A stretch of 64,000 bases of DNA from Streptomyces sp. NBC_00224 (lineage in GTDB: Bacteria > Actinomycetota > Actinomycetes > Streptomycetales > Streptomycetaceae), in contig NZ_CP108106.1 in assembly GCF_041435195.1 (NCBI RefSeq), forward strand, positions 7,887,001 to 7,951,000, given 5' to 3'. A program made the position numbers and the translations under genes. Of this stretch, positions 27,143-36,441 are shown one piece after another. The notes beneath the pieces were generated by a model. That model was not told the DNA's origin, made no database searches, and saw only the letters and a program-made list of their open reading frames with translations. Position 1 is the stretch's first letter. Each line of letters starts with the position of its first letter.

Positions 27143-27254
27143 TTGGTAACGTTCCCATCCTCAACGGCTGGTTCCGGGGCTTGTGCACGCCCCGACCTCT
27201 TGACGAGTCGTCAGGGACACCTCAACAATCCTGAGTTGATTGGTAACGTTCACA
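27143..27254. promoter_or_regulatory. Two LacI-type operators (TTGGTAACGTTC) between LacI and GH92 genes
   Basis: The 12-mer TTGGTAACGTTC occurs exactly at 27143-27154 and 27240-27251. Each sits in an imperfect palindrome around AACGTT, for example TGGTAACGTTCCCA at 27144-27157. The AACGTT core matches the LacI/GalR operator consensus. The 97-bp spacing suits looping by a tetramer or control of both divergent promoters. The rest of 27006-27346 contains only promoter and leader sequence. Confidence 0.7.
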
Positions 27255-27346
27255 CGCCCATCCTTCACCCGCACTCCGAGCATCCCCGTCCCCGAGGCAG
27301 CCCGCCGGACGGCGAGCGGGCCTCCGCGAGAAGGTGGTCCCCCCTC

Positions 27347-30300
27347 GTGCTCCGATCCGTGCACCCCTCCAGATCCCCGCTGCGCTCCCGGTACGCGGGG
27401 GCGTTGAGCGCCCTCGCCCTGGCCGCCTCGGGCCTCGTCGGCCTCGCCGCGGCGGCGCCGGCCCATGCGGCGGCGCTGCCGCTGAACCAGTACGTCGACC
27501 CGTTCATCGGCACCGACGACAGCAACGCCCCCAACCCCGTGCCGGGCGGCGCCGGGGGCAGCACCTACCCCGGCGCCGTAGTGCCCTTCGGCGGCGTGCA
27601 GTTCAGCCCCGACACCCCCACCGCCTCCCCGTCCGGCTACCGCTACAAGGACACCTCCGTCGAGGACTTCAGCCTCACCCACTTCGACGGCGCGGGCTGC
27701 GCCAACAACGAGGACCTGCCGCTGCTGCCGGTCACCGGCGCGCTCGGCACCTCACCGGGCTCCAACTGGACCGGCTACGCGTCCGGCTACACTAAGGCGA
27801 ACGAGGTGGCCGGACCCGGCTACTACAAGACCCGCCTCGACCGCTACGCCACCGACGTCGAGCTGTCCGCGACCACCCGCACCGGCATGGGCAAGCTGAC
27901 CTACCCCGCCTCGGCCACCTCCCGCCTGCTGGTCGGCACGGGCCGCAGTGCCACCGGCAGCCGCGCCGGAACCGTGCACGTCAACGGAAACGAGCTGACC
28001 GGCAGCGTGACGGCCGGAGGGTTCTGCGGCTCGTCCAAGACGTACCAGATCTACTTCGACATCCGCTTCGACCGGACCCCGACCGGCTTCGGCACCTGGT
28101 CGGGCTCCACCGTCACGGACGGCTCGGCGAACGCGTCGGGCACCAACACCGGCGCCTACGTCACCTTCGACACCACCGCCAACACCACGGTCCAGTTCAA
28201 GGTGGGCCTGTCGTACGTCAGCGTCGCGGGCGCCCAGGCCAATGTGACCGCGGAGAACGGCGGCTGGGACTTCGGCGCGGTACGCACGGCGGCCGACGAC
28301 TCCTGGAACCAGATGCTCAACCGGCTCCAGGTCTCCGGCGGCAGCACCGCGGAGCGCCAGAAGTTCTACACCTCGCTCTACCACGTCCTGCAGAGCCCCA
28401 ACGTCTCCAGCGATGTGAACGGCGACTACCGGGGCTTCGACAACGCCGTGCACAACTCGGCCCGGCCGGTGTACCAGAACTACTCGGGCTGGGACATCTA
28501 CCGCTCCTGGGCGTCGCTGATAGGGCTGATCGCGCCCACCGAGGCCAGTGACATCGCCAAGTCGATGGTCCTGGACGGTCAGCAGGGCGGACTGCTGCCC
28601 AAGTGGTCGCAGCAGACCAACGAGGACTTCGTGATGACGGGCGACCCGGGCCCGATCATCGTCGCCAGCCTGTACGCGTTCGGGGGGCGCGACTTCGACA
28701 CGAGCGCGGCGCTCGCCCTGATGGAGAAGGCGTCCAACGGCGGCACCACACAGGGCAGCGCGATCCGCGGGCGCCAGTCGACGTACATGAACCTGCACTA
28801 CCTCGACGACCCATCCGACTCCCTCGAATACTCCGCGTCCGACTTCGCGGTGGCCCAGTTCGCCAAGGCGCTCGGCAACACCTCCAGCTACACCACCCAC
28901 ATGAGCCGCGCGCAGTGGTGGCGCAACACCTTCAGCCAGGAGTCGTCGTACGTCCAGCAGCACAAGAGCGACGGCTCCTGGACCTGGCCGCTCGACCCGG
29001 CGAGCCAGTCCACCTTCACCGAGGGCAACGCCTCCCAGTACACCTGGATGGTCCCGTACGACTTCGCCGGCCTGATCAACTCCATGGGCGGCCGGCAGAC
29101 CGCCGTCCAGCGCCTCGACCACCACTTCACCGAGGTCAACGCCGGTCAGAGCAGGCCGTACTACTACATCGGCAACGAGCCCGAGCACGGTGTGCCGTGG
29201 GCCTACAACTACGCCCGCCACCCGGCCGGAGCCTCGGACGCGGTGCGCAAGGTGATGGCCGAGTCCTTCACCACCGGCGCCGGCGGTCTGCCGGGCAACG
29301 ACGACCTCGGCGCCACCTCCGCCTGGTACGTGTGGGCGGCGCTCGGTATGTATCCGGCCACGCCGGGCGCGGACACGCTCGCGCTGCACGGGCCGCAGTT
29401 CCCGTCCGTCCTGATCCAGCGCGCCGCCGGGAACATCACCATCAACACCTCCGGCTCCGGCCCCTATGTGCAGGGGCTCGGCGTCAACGGCACCGCCACC
29501 AGCCACAGCTACCTGCGCTATCCGGACCTCGCGGCCGGTGCCACCCTCACGTACACCATGGGCGCGGCGCCCAGTGCCACCTGGGGCACCGGGGCGTCCG
29601 ACGTGCCGCCCTCCTTCCAGGACGGCGCCACTCCGGTACCGGCCGCGCCCGAGCTCGGCGCCGACCTCGCCCAGGGCGCGACGGCGACCGGATCGGCCGC
29701 CTGCGCGTCGGCCGAGTCGCCCGACAAGGCCGTGGACGGCTCGTTGAAGAACAACAGCAAGTGGTGCTCGGCCGCGAGCGGCCCCTCGCTCCAGGTCGAT
29801 CTGGGATCCGCCAGGACCGTGTCGTCGTTCGTCGTGAAGCACGCCGGTCTCGGCGGTGAGAACACCGGCTGGAACACCGGTGGCTTCCAGATCCAGACCA
29901 GCAGCGACGGCTCCTCCTGGACCACGGCGGCCACCGTCACCGGCTCGCGCTCCAGCCGGACCTACCACCCGGTCCCGGCCCGCTCGGCCCGCTACGTCCG
30001 GCTGCTGGTCACCAGCCCGTCCAACACCTCGGGCAGTGCGGCCCGCGTCTACGAGCTGGAGGTGTACGGCGGCGGGAGCGGCAACCTCGCCCTCGGGCGG
30101 GCGGCGACCGGCTCGGCGCCGTGCAACGGGTCGGAGACCCCGGACAAGGCGGTCAACGGAAGCGTCAGCGGCGGCAACAGCGACAAGTGGTGCTCGCTCG
30201 CCTCCGGCACCAAGGACCTCCGGGTCGACCTGGGCGCCTCCCACCCGCTGAACTCGATCACCGTGCGCCACGCGGGCGCGGGCGGCGAGAGCGCCGCTCT

Positions 30301-30502
30301 GGACACCAGGGACTTCGACCTGAGCGTCTCCGCCGACGCGGCGACCTGGACCACGGTGGCCCAGGTCCGCGGCAACAGCGCCGACTCCACCACCCACCCG
30401 GTCGCCGTCTCCGCCCGCTATGTGCGGCTCTCGGTCGTCACCCCCGCACAGACCGCGGATCAGGCCGCCCGGATATACGAGCTGGAGGTCTACGGCACCT
30501 GA
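27347..30502 (+). CDS. Secreted GH92 alpha-mannosidase with two F5/8-type C (discoidin) domains
   Basis: Extracellular glycosidase of about 1051 residues. I start at the GTG at 27347, with AAGGTGG nearby; the longer open frame runs through the operator region. A Sec signal ends at AAAPAHAA. The GH92 region begins NQYVDPFIGT and contains YIGNEPEHGVPWAYNYA and GGLPGNDDLGATSAWYVWAA, the family's Ca2+/acid-base regions. Two tandem F5/8 type C domains follow (SPDKAVDGSLKNNSKWCS ... ARVYELEVYG, and TPDKAVNGSVSGG ... ARIYELEVYG). GH92 enzymes trim alpha-linked mannose. It is probably controlled by the divergent LacI protein. Its end overlaps the convergent hydrolase gene by 13 bases. Confidence 0.94.
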   Translation: MLRSVHPSRSPLRSRYAGALSALALAASGLVGLAAAAPAHAAALPLNQYVDPFIGTDDSNAPNPVPGGAGGSTYPGAVVPFGGVQFSPDTPTASPSGYRYKDTSVEDFSLTHFDGAGCANNEDLPLLPVTGALGTSPGSNWTGYASGYTKANEVAGPGYYKTRLDRYATDVELSATTRTGMGKLTYPASATSRLLVGTGRSATGSRAGTVHVNGNELTGSVTAGGFCGSSKTYQIYFDIRFDRTPTGFGTWSGSTVTDGSANASGTNTGAYVTFDTTANTTVQFKVGLSYVSVAGAQANVTAENGGWDFGAVRTAADDSWNQMLNRLQVSGGSTAERQKFYTSLYHVLQSPNVSSDVNGDYRGFDNAVHNSARPVYQNYSGWDIYRSWASLIGLIAPTEASDIAKSMVLDGQQGGLLPKWSQQTNEDFVMTGDPGPIIVASLYAFGGRDFDTSAALALMEKASNGGTTQGSAIRGRQSTYMNLHYLDDPSDSLEYSASDFAVAQFAKALGNTSSYTTHMSRAQWWRNTFSQESSYVQQHKSDGSWTWPLDPASQSTFTEGNASQYTWMVPYDFAGLINSMGGRQTAVQRLDHHFTEVNAGQSRPYYYIGNEPEHGVPWAYNYARHPAGASDAVRKVMAESFTTGAGGLPGNDDLGATSAWYVWAALGMYPATPGADTLALHGPQFPSVLIQRAAGNITINTSGSGPYVQGLGVNGTATSHSYLRYPDLAAGATLTYTMGAAPSATWGTGASDVPPSFQDGATPVPAAPELGADLAQGATATGSAACASAESPDKAVDGSLKNNSKWCSAASGPSLQVDLGSARTVSSFVVKHAGLGGENTGWNTGGFQIQTSSDGSSWTTAATVTGSRSSRTYHPVPARSARYVRLLVTSPSNTSGSAARVYELEVYGGGSGNLALGRAATGSAPCNGSETPDKAVNGSVSGGNSDKWCSLASGTKDLRVDLGASHPLNSITVRHAGAGGESAALDTRDFDLSVSADAATWTTVAQVRGNSADSTTHPVAVSARYVRLSVVTPAQTADQAARIYELEVYGT

Positions 30503-32070
30503 CGCACGGGCCTGGTCGACGGGATGTCGTCGCGCGCCGCCGGGCACGTGAGGTCGGCGTCCGGCAGTCGCCCGTCGGCCAGGTAGGCGTTGACCGCGCC
30601 ATTGACGCAGGCACTGCCGTAGGCGATGCCGTACACGGCGTGCCGGTAGGAGTTCTCGACCGTGATCAGTCGGGAGCTCGGCCACTTGGCGTGCATGGCC
30701 AGGGCCTCGGAGTACGGGACGCGAGGATCGCCCGTGGCGTTGACCATGAGCGCCGGGATGTCGTTGTCCACGACGGTCGGCCGCTCGCGCGGTGCGGTCC
30801 AGAAGGGGCACGGGGTGATGTCGTTGAGGACCGGACCGAACAGCGGATGGGCCGCGCGGCTGCGCTCGACGGCCCGCCGGAAGACCTCCGGGTCGCTCGG
30901 GCCGGGGGTGTCGGCGCACAGATACGCCGTCTGGGTGCTGCCGTAGGCCGAGTACTGACCGGTGAACAGCGCCGGCAGCAGCTCCGCGAGGCCGGGGTCC
31001 GGCTCCGCGTGGCCGGTCTCGGCGGCCCGCTTGAGGGTTCCGACCATGACGGCGATGTCCGCGTCGCTCCGCGCCAGGTCGTCGCCGAGGACTCCGTACA
31101 CGAGCAGGGGCAGGAGGTGCTCGTCGATGCGGTAGGTCCCGACCGTGAACGGGCGGCGGGTGGCGGCCGCCTGGATGCGGTCGACCGTCGCGAGGACCGC
31201 GTCGGCCGTGGTGCCCAGGCCGTAGGCGGCGTCGCGCGGCGCGGCCCACCGGGCCCAGTGGCGCAGGGCGTTCTCGTTCACCTCCTCCGTTCCGTACTCG
31301 GCCCAGGGGGCGAGGCGGTGCGGCTCGTGCACGCCGTCGAGGACGACCCGGTCGGTGCGGCCCGGGAACATCGCGGTGTACACCTCGCCGAGATAGGTGC
31401 CGTAGGAGATCCCCAGGTACGAGATCCGCCGCTCGCCGAGCACCGTGCGCACCATGTCGAGGTCGCGTGCGGCGTTACGGGTCGACGCGTACGGCAGCAG
31501 ACCGGCCGCGTTGCGGCGGCACTTGGCGGCCAGATCGCGCTGGAAGGCCGTCATACGGGCGAAGCCCGCCCGGTCCTTGCCCGCCGCGCGGAAGTACGTG
31601 CTGGTCGGCCAGCGGCAGTCGATGGGTGCGTTGCGGCCGGTGAACCGGGGGTCGACGCCCACCACGTCGTACCGGGCCGCGAGTTCGCCCATCGCGGCCC
31701 GGCGCTCCAGCAGGTAGTCGATCACCGGGTCGGCGGGGCCGCCCTCGTTCACCACGAGCGCGCCGATCCGGTGAGCGGTGTCGGCGGCCCGGATGCGGGC
31801 GACCGCGACGGTGATGCCCGGGCCGCCGGGGCGGGCGTGGTCGAGCGGGACCTTCACCTCGGCGCACCGGGCGCCCGCCTTCTCCAGCTCCTGGCCGGAG
31901 GTGTCCTGGGCGTCGCGCACACAGCTGTGCCAGGCGGGGACCTGGCGGGCGGGATCGGCGGGGCGGGCGGCGGCCGTCGACGGCGGGGCGGCCGTCAGGG
32001 CGAGGAGGGCGGCCACGGCGGTGGCCGCCCCGAGCCGGACGCGGGTGTGCTGGCCGTACGCGATCCTCAT
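30490..32070 (-). CDS. Secreted TAP-like alpha/beta hydrolase with altered oxyanion loop
   Basis: Exported S33-type hydrolase (526 residues from the ATG at 32070; signal segment AVAALLALTAAPPSTAAA). The nucleophile elbow is LGISYGTYLGEV, the acid lies in VNATGDPRVPYSEA, and the His in ENSYRHAVYG. The usual oxyanion loop NPGGPGGSG is replaced by NEGGPADPVID, so activity or specificity may differ from the TAP at 7315. Cys residues in the C-terminal TAP domain (YLCADTPG, DITPCPFW, GSACVNGAV) are kept. Its 3' end overlaps the GH92 3' end. Confidence 0.85.
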   Translation of the reverse strand: MRIAYGQHTRVRLGAATAVAALLALTAAPPSTAAARPADPARQVPAWHSCVRDAQDTSGQELEKAGARCAEVKVPLDHARPGGPGITVAVARIRAADTAHRIGALVVNEGGPADPVIDYLLERRAAMGELAARYDVVGVDPRFTGRNAPIDCRWPTSTYFRAAGKDRAGFARMTAFQRDLAAKCRRNAAGLLPYASTRNAARDLDMVRTVLGERRISYLGISYGTYLGEVYTAMFPGRTDRVVLDGVHEPHRLAPWAEYGTEEVNENALRHWARWAAPRDAAYGLGTTADAVLATVDRIQAAATRRPFTVGTYRIDEHLLPLLVYGVLGDDLARSDADIAVMVGTLKRAAETGHAEPDPGLAELLPALFTGQYSAYGSTQTAYLCADTPGPSDPEVFRRAVERSRAAHPLFGPVLNDITPCPFWTAPRERPTVVDNDIPALMVNATGDPRVPYSEALAMHAKWPSSRLITVENSYRHAVYGIAYGSACVNGAVNAYLADGRLPDADLTCPAARDDIPSTRPVRQVP

Positions 32071-32124
32071 GTCACCGAGGGTAGCGGGACGTTTCGCCAC
32101 TCCGCCGCCAAAGCGGAAATTCCG

Positions 32125-33177
32125 TCAGAGGACCGCGACGGGCGAGGCGCGCTCGAAGTCCGCGAGGACGATGCCGCCCTCCTTGGTGTCGTCGTTGATG
32201 AAGACGATCGACTCGATGGGTACGTTCCGTTCGTCGCTCAGCGCCGCCACCAGCTCCTGTGCCACGACCGTCTCCAGGACGACCCGGGCGCTGGGTGGGC
32301 TGTCGGGCAGCCTTACGACGGCGAGGTTCCCGGACGCCTTGACCCGCGCGGTGGTCACCAGCAGGGTCAGATGGCCCGCGGCCGACAGGGAGCGGGCGAG
32401 CGCCACCTCGCGGCCGCAGCCGAAGACGAGGTGCAGCGTGTTGCCCGCCGACTCCATCTCGCCGTGCAGGTAGTTGCGCGTGACCGAGGCCGCGGCCGGC
32501 ATCCGGGGTACCTCGCGCAGCAGCAGCGCCGCCTCCTCCGCGGTGACCCGGGAGGCGCCGGAGGCGACGCAGTCGGCGGCGACGCAGCGCGCGGCGCGGG
32601 TCCGCAGCGAGGCGACGGCGTGGGCCGCCCGCGTCCGTACGGCCTCGGCCTGCTCGGGGACGCCGTCCCAGGTGTCCCCGTCGCGGCCCGCGATCACCCC
32701 CGCGATCAGGTCGAGGGCGACGACCGTACCGGTGAAGCCGACGGTCGAGGCGCAGGAGTCCGGCTCGTTGCCGAGGTCGACGGTGAGTCCGGCGAGGGCG
32801 CCGAGGGGGGAGGGGGTGACGTTGAGGACCGCGAGGGTCGGTACGCCGCGCGCCGCCCGGAACGCCGCGATCGTCTCCGAGCTGCGGCCGCTCTGCGACA
32901 CGCCGATGAGGAGATCGGTGTCGAAGCCGCCCAGCCCTTCCTCGATCTCGCTGGCGAGCACCCGCTGGGCGGGCACGCCGTGGCCGCGCAGCACCTCGAC
33001 CGGCAGCGCCAGGGCCGCGTACGAGGCGCCGATGCCGGCGAGGAGCGGGCGCCTGACGCCACGCAGCCGGTCGCCGACGGGACCGTCCAACTGCCGCCGC
33101 ACATGGGCGATCACGCGCTCCAGCGCCTGCGGCTGGCCGGCCTGGCCGTCGAGGAAGGTGATTCGCGTTCCGGGCAT
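32125..33177 (-). CDS. SIS-domain protein (sugar isomerase/GlmS-isomerase-like)
   Basis: A 350-residue protein with two SIS lobes, as in GlmS isomerase or AgaS-type deaminases. The first lobe shows LLAGIGASYAALALP and LIGVSQSGRSSETIAAF, the phosphosugar-binding Ser/Gly loop. The second includes FGCGREVALARSLSAAGHL. The start at 33177 has AGGA five to six bases upstream. It has no glutaminase domain. It is followed at some distance by a TAP-like gene and preceded by the permease gene, both on the same strand. A role in amino-sugar phosphate metabolism is likely but unproven. Confidence 0.8.
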   Translation of the reverse strand: MPGTRITFLDGQAGQPQALERVIAHVRRQLDGPVGDRLRGVRRPLLAGIGASYAALALPVEVLRGHGVPAQRVLASEIEEGLGGFDTDLLIGVSQSGRSSETIAAFRAARGVPTLAVLNVTPSPLGALAGLTVDLGNEPDSCASTVGFTGTVVALDLIAGVIAGRDGDTWDGVPEQAEAVRTRAAHAVASLRTRAARCVAADCVASGASRVTAEEAALLLREVPRMPAAASVTRNYLHGEMESAGNTLHLVFGCGREVALARSLSAAGHLTLLVTTARVKASGNLAVVRLPDSPPSARVVLETVVAQELVAALSDERNVPIESIVFINDDTKEGGIVLADFERASPVAVL

Positions 33178-33446
33178 GAGGAGTCCTTTCGTGCGCCCCC
33201 GGCGTGAGCGGGCGGGAGCGCGGAGCGGGGGACAGAAGGCGGACGAACCGGGCAGGTAGGGCGTTGAAGGCAGGATCATCCTGCGAAGTGCCGACCGGGG
33301 GAATGGCGCCCGGGGAGCGCATGGTGGCGGTCGAGTCCGCCGTGACCGCAGGCGCCTCATCCGCAACGGTGGCGCGCCGGGGCCCACGGCGCACGGCGCC
33401 GTGTTCGTGCCGTCCGGCCGGGCGCCGGGTGTCCGCCCATGTACGC
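33178..33446. promoter_or_regulatory. Upstream region of the SIS gene
   Basis: Non-coding stretch between the permease terminator and the SIS start. It contains the short inverted repeat GCAGGA-TCA-TCCTGC (33270-33284), a possible operator. I see no credible ORF. Confidence 0.35.
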
Positions 33447-33483
33447 GGGCCGTCCCCCGCTCCGAAGAGGCGGGGGACGGCCC
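33447..33483. terminator. Hairpin terminator after the APC permease
   Basis: Perfect 14-bp stem GGGCCGTCCCCCGC / GCGGGGGACGGCCC with a 9-nt loop, 27 bases downstream of the minus-strand permease stop at 33511. Confidence 0.85.
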
Positions 33484-33510
33484 GGAAGGTCAAGCGGGGG
33501 AGGCGGAGCG

Positions 33511-35049
33511 TCAGATGAGGTCCATCGCGGCCACCTCGTCGGGGCTGCCATAGCTGACCGGGCCCTGGAAGCGGTGGCGGGCGGTGACGAACCACCACAC
33601 GGTGGCGATGAACAGCACCGCACCCAGCGCGATCGGGGCGTAGTTGAACGAGGTGGTGGTGATCGGCGAGGTCTGCGGCAGCATGAACAGCACGCTGCTG
33701 AGCGCGATCCAGACCACGGCGACCGCCGCCACAGGCTTGCCCCACCGGCCCAGGTTCCACGGGCCGGGCTCGAAGTCGTTCAGGCGCAGCCGCAGGAAGA
33801 TGGGGACGCCGTAGGCGAGGTAGAGGCCGACGACGTTGACGCTGACGATGGCGGTGAAGGCGGTGTGCGACCACCAGCCGGGGATGATCAGCACCAGTGA
33901 GCAGGCCGCGGCGAGCCACACGGCCTTGACCGGAGTGCGGGTGCGCAGCGACACCGAGTGCCACCAGCGCGATCCCGGCATCGCGCCGTCGCGCGAGAAG
34001 GCGAAGATCTGGCGGGTGTTGCTGGTCATGTTGGCGAGGCCGCAGAACAGCATGGCGCCGATCACGATCAGCAGGAGCAGCTTGGCGGTGCCCATGCCGA
34101 GCGCGTCGACGAGGATCTGCACCGGCGGGGCCGCCGAGCTCGCCTCGCCCGCGTAGTCGCGGATCGCGTACACCAGGGCGAGCATCAGGACCAGCCCGGC
34201 GAGCGCCGAGTAGATGATCGCGCGCATGATGCCCTTGGGCGTGTTGACCGTGGCCTTCACGGTCTCCTCCGACATGTGGAAGCTGCCGTCGAAGCCGGTG
34301 AACGTCCAGCTGGTCACCAGCAGACCCAGCATCGCCGCGTACAACCCGTTGCTGAACCCGGTGGTGTTGACGAAGTGGTTGGCGAACGACGCGGACTGGT
34401 GGTGCGAGGGTTTGAAGCTCAGGGCGGCCACGATCACCACCATGCCGACCAGCAACCACCACACGGAGATACGGTTCACCACGGCCACCAGCTGCACCGT
34501 GTACGTGTTGGCCAGCGCCTGCACCACCAGGATCACCGCGGCGATGCCGACGGTCTGCTGGGGCGTCGGGTCGTACGACGGCCACTGCATCGAGACGAAC
34601 GCCTGGATGAAGGTCGCGGCCGCGTAGTTGGTGGCGGCCGTGCCGCCCACCTGGCCGACGAAGTTCAGCCATCCCGTGTACCAGGACCAGGCGCCGCGGT
34701 GCCGCTTGGCGAGCTTGCCGGCGGAGAAGTACAGGGCGCCGCTGGTCGGGTAGGCGGAGGCGATCTCGCCCATCGCCGCGCCGACGAACAGCACCATCAC
34801 CGACACACCGATCCAGCCGAAGATGAGGATGCGCGGCCCGCCGGCGCCCATTCCGAATCCGAAGGCGGAGAATATGCCGGAGATGATGTTGATGATCGTA
34901 AAAGATATCGCGAAATTGTCGAACGCGTGGAATCTGCGGGTGAGTTTCCGCGGGTAGCCCATCGCGTGGAGCGTCGCGTCGTCGTCGAGGGCGACGGGTG
35001 CTTCACGGCGAGGGGCTTTCGAGCGGAGCGGGGACGTGCGCTCGGACAC
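33511..35049 (-). CDS. APC-superfamily amino-acid permease
   Basis: Integral membrane protein of 512 residues with about 12 helices. It belongs to the amino acid/GABA-permease type (APC): TLHAMGYPRKLTRRFHAFDN is the typical N-terminal amphipathic lead, then NFAISFTIINIISGIFSAFG and AMGEIASAYPTSGALYF (helices 1-2 with the unwound Gly-rich substrate region). VTSWTFTGFDGSFHMSEET is the conserved TM6-7 part. Likely role: proton-coupled uptake of an amino acid or amine. It is transcribed alone or with the downstream SIS gene, though a strong hairpin separates them. Confidence 0.92.
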   Translation of the reverse strand: MSERTSPLRSKAPRREAPVALDDDATLHAMGYPRKLTRRFHAFDNFAISFTIINIISGIFSAFGFGMGAGGPRILIFGWIGVSVMVLFVGAAMGEIASAYPTSGALYFSAGKLAKRHRGAWSWYTGWLNFVGQVGGTAATNYAAATFIQAFVSMQWPSYDPTPQQTVGIAAVILVVQALANTYTVQLVAVVNRISVWWLLVGMVVIVAALSFKPSHHQSASFANHFVNTTGFSNGLYAAMLGLLVTSWTFTGFDGSFHMSEETVKATVNTPKGIMRAIIYSALAGLVLMLALVYAIRDYAGEASSAAPPVQILVDALGMGTAKLLLLIVIGAMLFCGLANMTSNTRQIFAFSRDGAMPGSRWWHSVSLRTRTPVKAVWLAAACSLVLIIPGWWSHTAFTAIVSVNVVGLYLAYGVPIFLRLRLNDFEPGPWNLGRWGKPVAAVAVVWIALSSVLFMLPQTSPITTTSFNYAPIALGAVLFIATVWWFVTARHRFQGPVSYGSPDEVAAMDLI

Positions 35050-35133
35050 TGGGGCAGCCTTTCCTGATGGGGGTGGACAGGGCGCGTCGAGTCTCGTACG
35101 GGTGCCGCGGGGACGTGCGGCCGCAGGGGCGGA

Positions 35134-36090
35134 TCAGGCCGGGCCGGGGGTCGGCAGTCCGCAGGACCGCCTGGCCCTGGTCAGCCGCTCCTCGGGGTCG
35201 CCGAACGCGCTCCAGGGCATGCGGGAGGCGTAGGGCCCCATGGCCGTGAGCACTTCCCGGGCCTCGAACTCGCGCTTCGCCATGAACAGCGCGTGCGCAA
35301 GATACGCCAGGTCCAGGACCGGTGTGAAGCGGTAACTCGCCGTGTGGGGAAACCAGTTCTGGTAGATGCCCAGCGCGGTGGCCGTCCACTGGGGCTGGAG
35401 CCAGGTGCTGTCCGCGAGCAGGGCGGCCGGGTCGTAGTCCTCGACCAGTGCGACCAGGGGGAGCAGCCGCAGGGGTGAGTTGAGCGGTGCGCGGTGGCTG
35501 AGGAAGGAGGCGACGTCCCAGCGGGCGCTCGCCGAGCCGCCGTGGCGGGTGAAGAAGAAGGCCAGGAACCGGTGGTGGGCCTCGCGGTTCCAGGGGTCGA
35601 GCCGCAGGATGTGGGAGAAGAGCAGCCAGGGTCCCGGGGGCGCGGTCAACAGGCCTTTGGGGGCCGGGTCGTGGGAGCGTTCGTAGCGGGCGAGGGCGAG
35701 CTGGGCGACCCACGGGGTGGGGTCCTGCGGGAGCAGCTTCGCGGCCCGTCCGCAGGCGGCGGTCGCTATGCGCACCAGCGCGCCGGCCCGGCCGTCCTGG
35801 GCGTCGGCCATGCGTAACGCCCGTACCATCGCGACACGCGCGGCCAACAGCGCGGCCTCCGCGCTGGGTTCCTCGGCGAGCCACCGCTCGGCGAGGTCGG
35901 AGTCGGCGGCCTCGGACGCGAGCACCAGAGAGCGGTGGGCCCGCACCTCGAAGTCCGTGCGCGCGTCCTTGAGGACGTTGTGCGCGCTCAGATACCGACC
36001 GGCCCTCACGTCCGTGCAGGCTTGTGCCAACTCGCGATCGTCGGCGGCTGGATGCCACACGTACTGTCCCTCGAACGAGCCCGCAGTCAC
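35134..36090 (-). CDS. Conserved hypothetical protein with an in-frame TTA codon
   Basis: A 318-residue soluble, helix-rich protein. I start at the GTG at 36090, because GGAGAGGGG lies three bases upstream and the longer frame adds an unlikely leader. Features: HPAADDRELAQACTDVRAGR near the start, Ala-rich helical repeats resembling TPR/HEAT units, and a Trp/Phe-rich middle (GPWLLFSHILRLDPWNREAH). The Leu in MVRALRMADA (35815-35817) is encoded by TTA, the codon read only by bldA tRNA, so expression may be developmentally gated. No function recognised. Confidence 0.65.
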   Translation of the reverse strand: MTAGSFEGQYVWHPAADDRELAQACTDVRAGRYLSAHNVLKDARTDFEVRAHRSLVLASEAADSDLAERWLAEEPSAEAALLAARVAMVRALRMADAQDGRAGALVRIATAACGRAAKLLPQDPTPWVAQLALARYERSHDPAPKGLLTAPPGPWLLFSHILRLDPWNREAHHRFLAFFFTRHGGSASARWDVASFLSHRAPLNSPLRLLPLVALVEDYDPAALLADSTWLQPQWTATALGIYQNWFPHTASYRFTPVLDLAYLAHALFMAKREFEAREVLTAMGPYASRMPWSAFGDPEERLTRARRSCGLPTPGPA

Positions 36091-36441
36091 GATCCCCTCT
36101 CCATCCCGAAGACGACGCCACCCGCATGCGCATTCCGGCCATGGCGAATTCGGCCAAGGGACGTAACCCCTACGCAGGCTCACTGACAGCGAGGCACACC
36201 TTACTCATCATTAAGTCGTATCGAAACTCGTCGCCCGGAATATCTGGTTCCTTGTCATTTATGGGCGGGACAAATGAGGTTCGCCCCACCGGCGCCGCCG
36301 TCCGGCTTTTGGGGCGGTGCCGGTACGGGGTATGTGTACGGCATATTCCGCGGTCGAACGCGCCTTTTCGGCCGTGGCCGGATTCAGCTACGGCGGGCGC
36401 GACAACCACCGCGAGCGCCCTGCCGGTGCGGCCTACCGGCC
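36091..36441. promoter_or_regulatory. Intergenic region upstream of the 318-residue gene
   Basis: A 351-base region. The part near 36180-36270 is unusually A/T-rich for this window (TACTCATCATTAAGTCGTAT) and probably holds the promoter for the minus-strand gene ending at 35134. Close to 36420-36435 a short repeat, GCCGGT...ACCGGC, could act as a weak terminator for the GH105-like gene. No ORF looks real. Confidence 0.4.

Noticed and set aside
27752..31249. 1165-codon minus-strand ORF
   Set aside because: It is a shadow of GH92 and the TAP-like gene, with no motif and Arg/Gly-rich composition.
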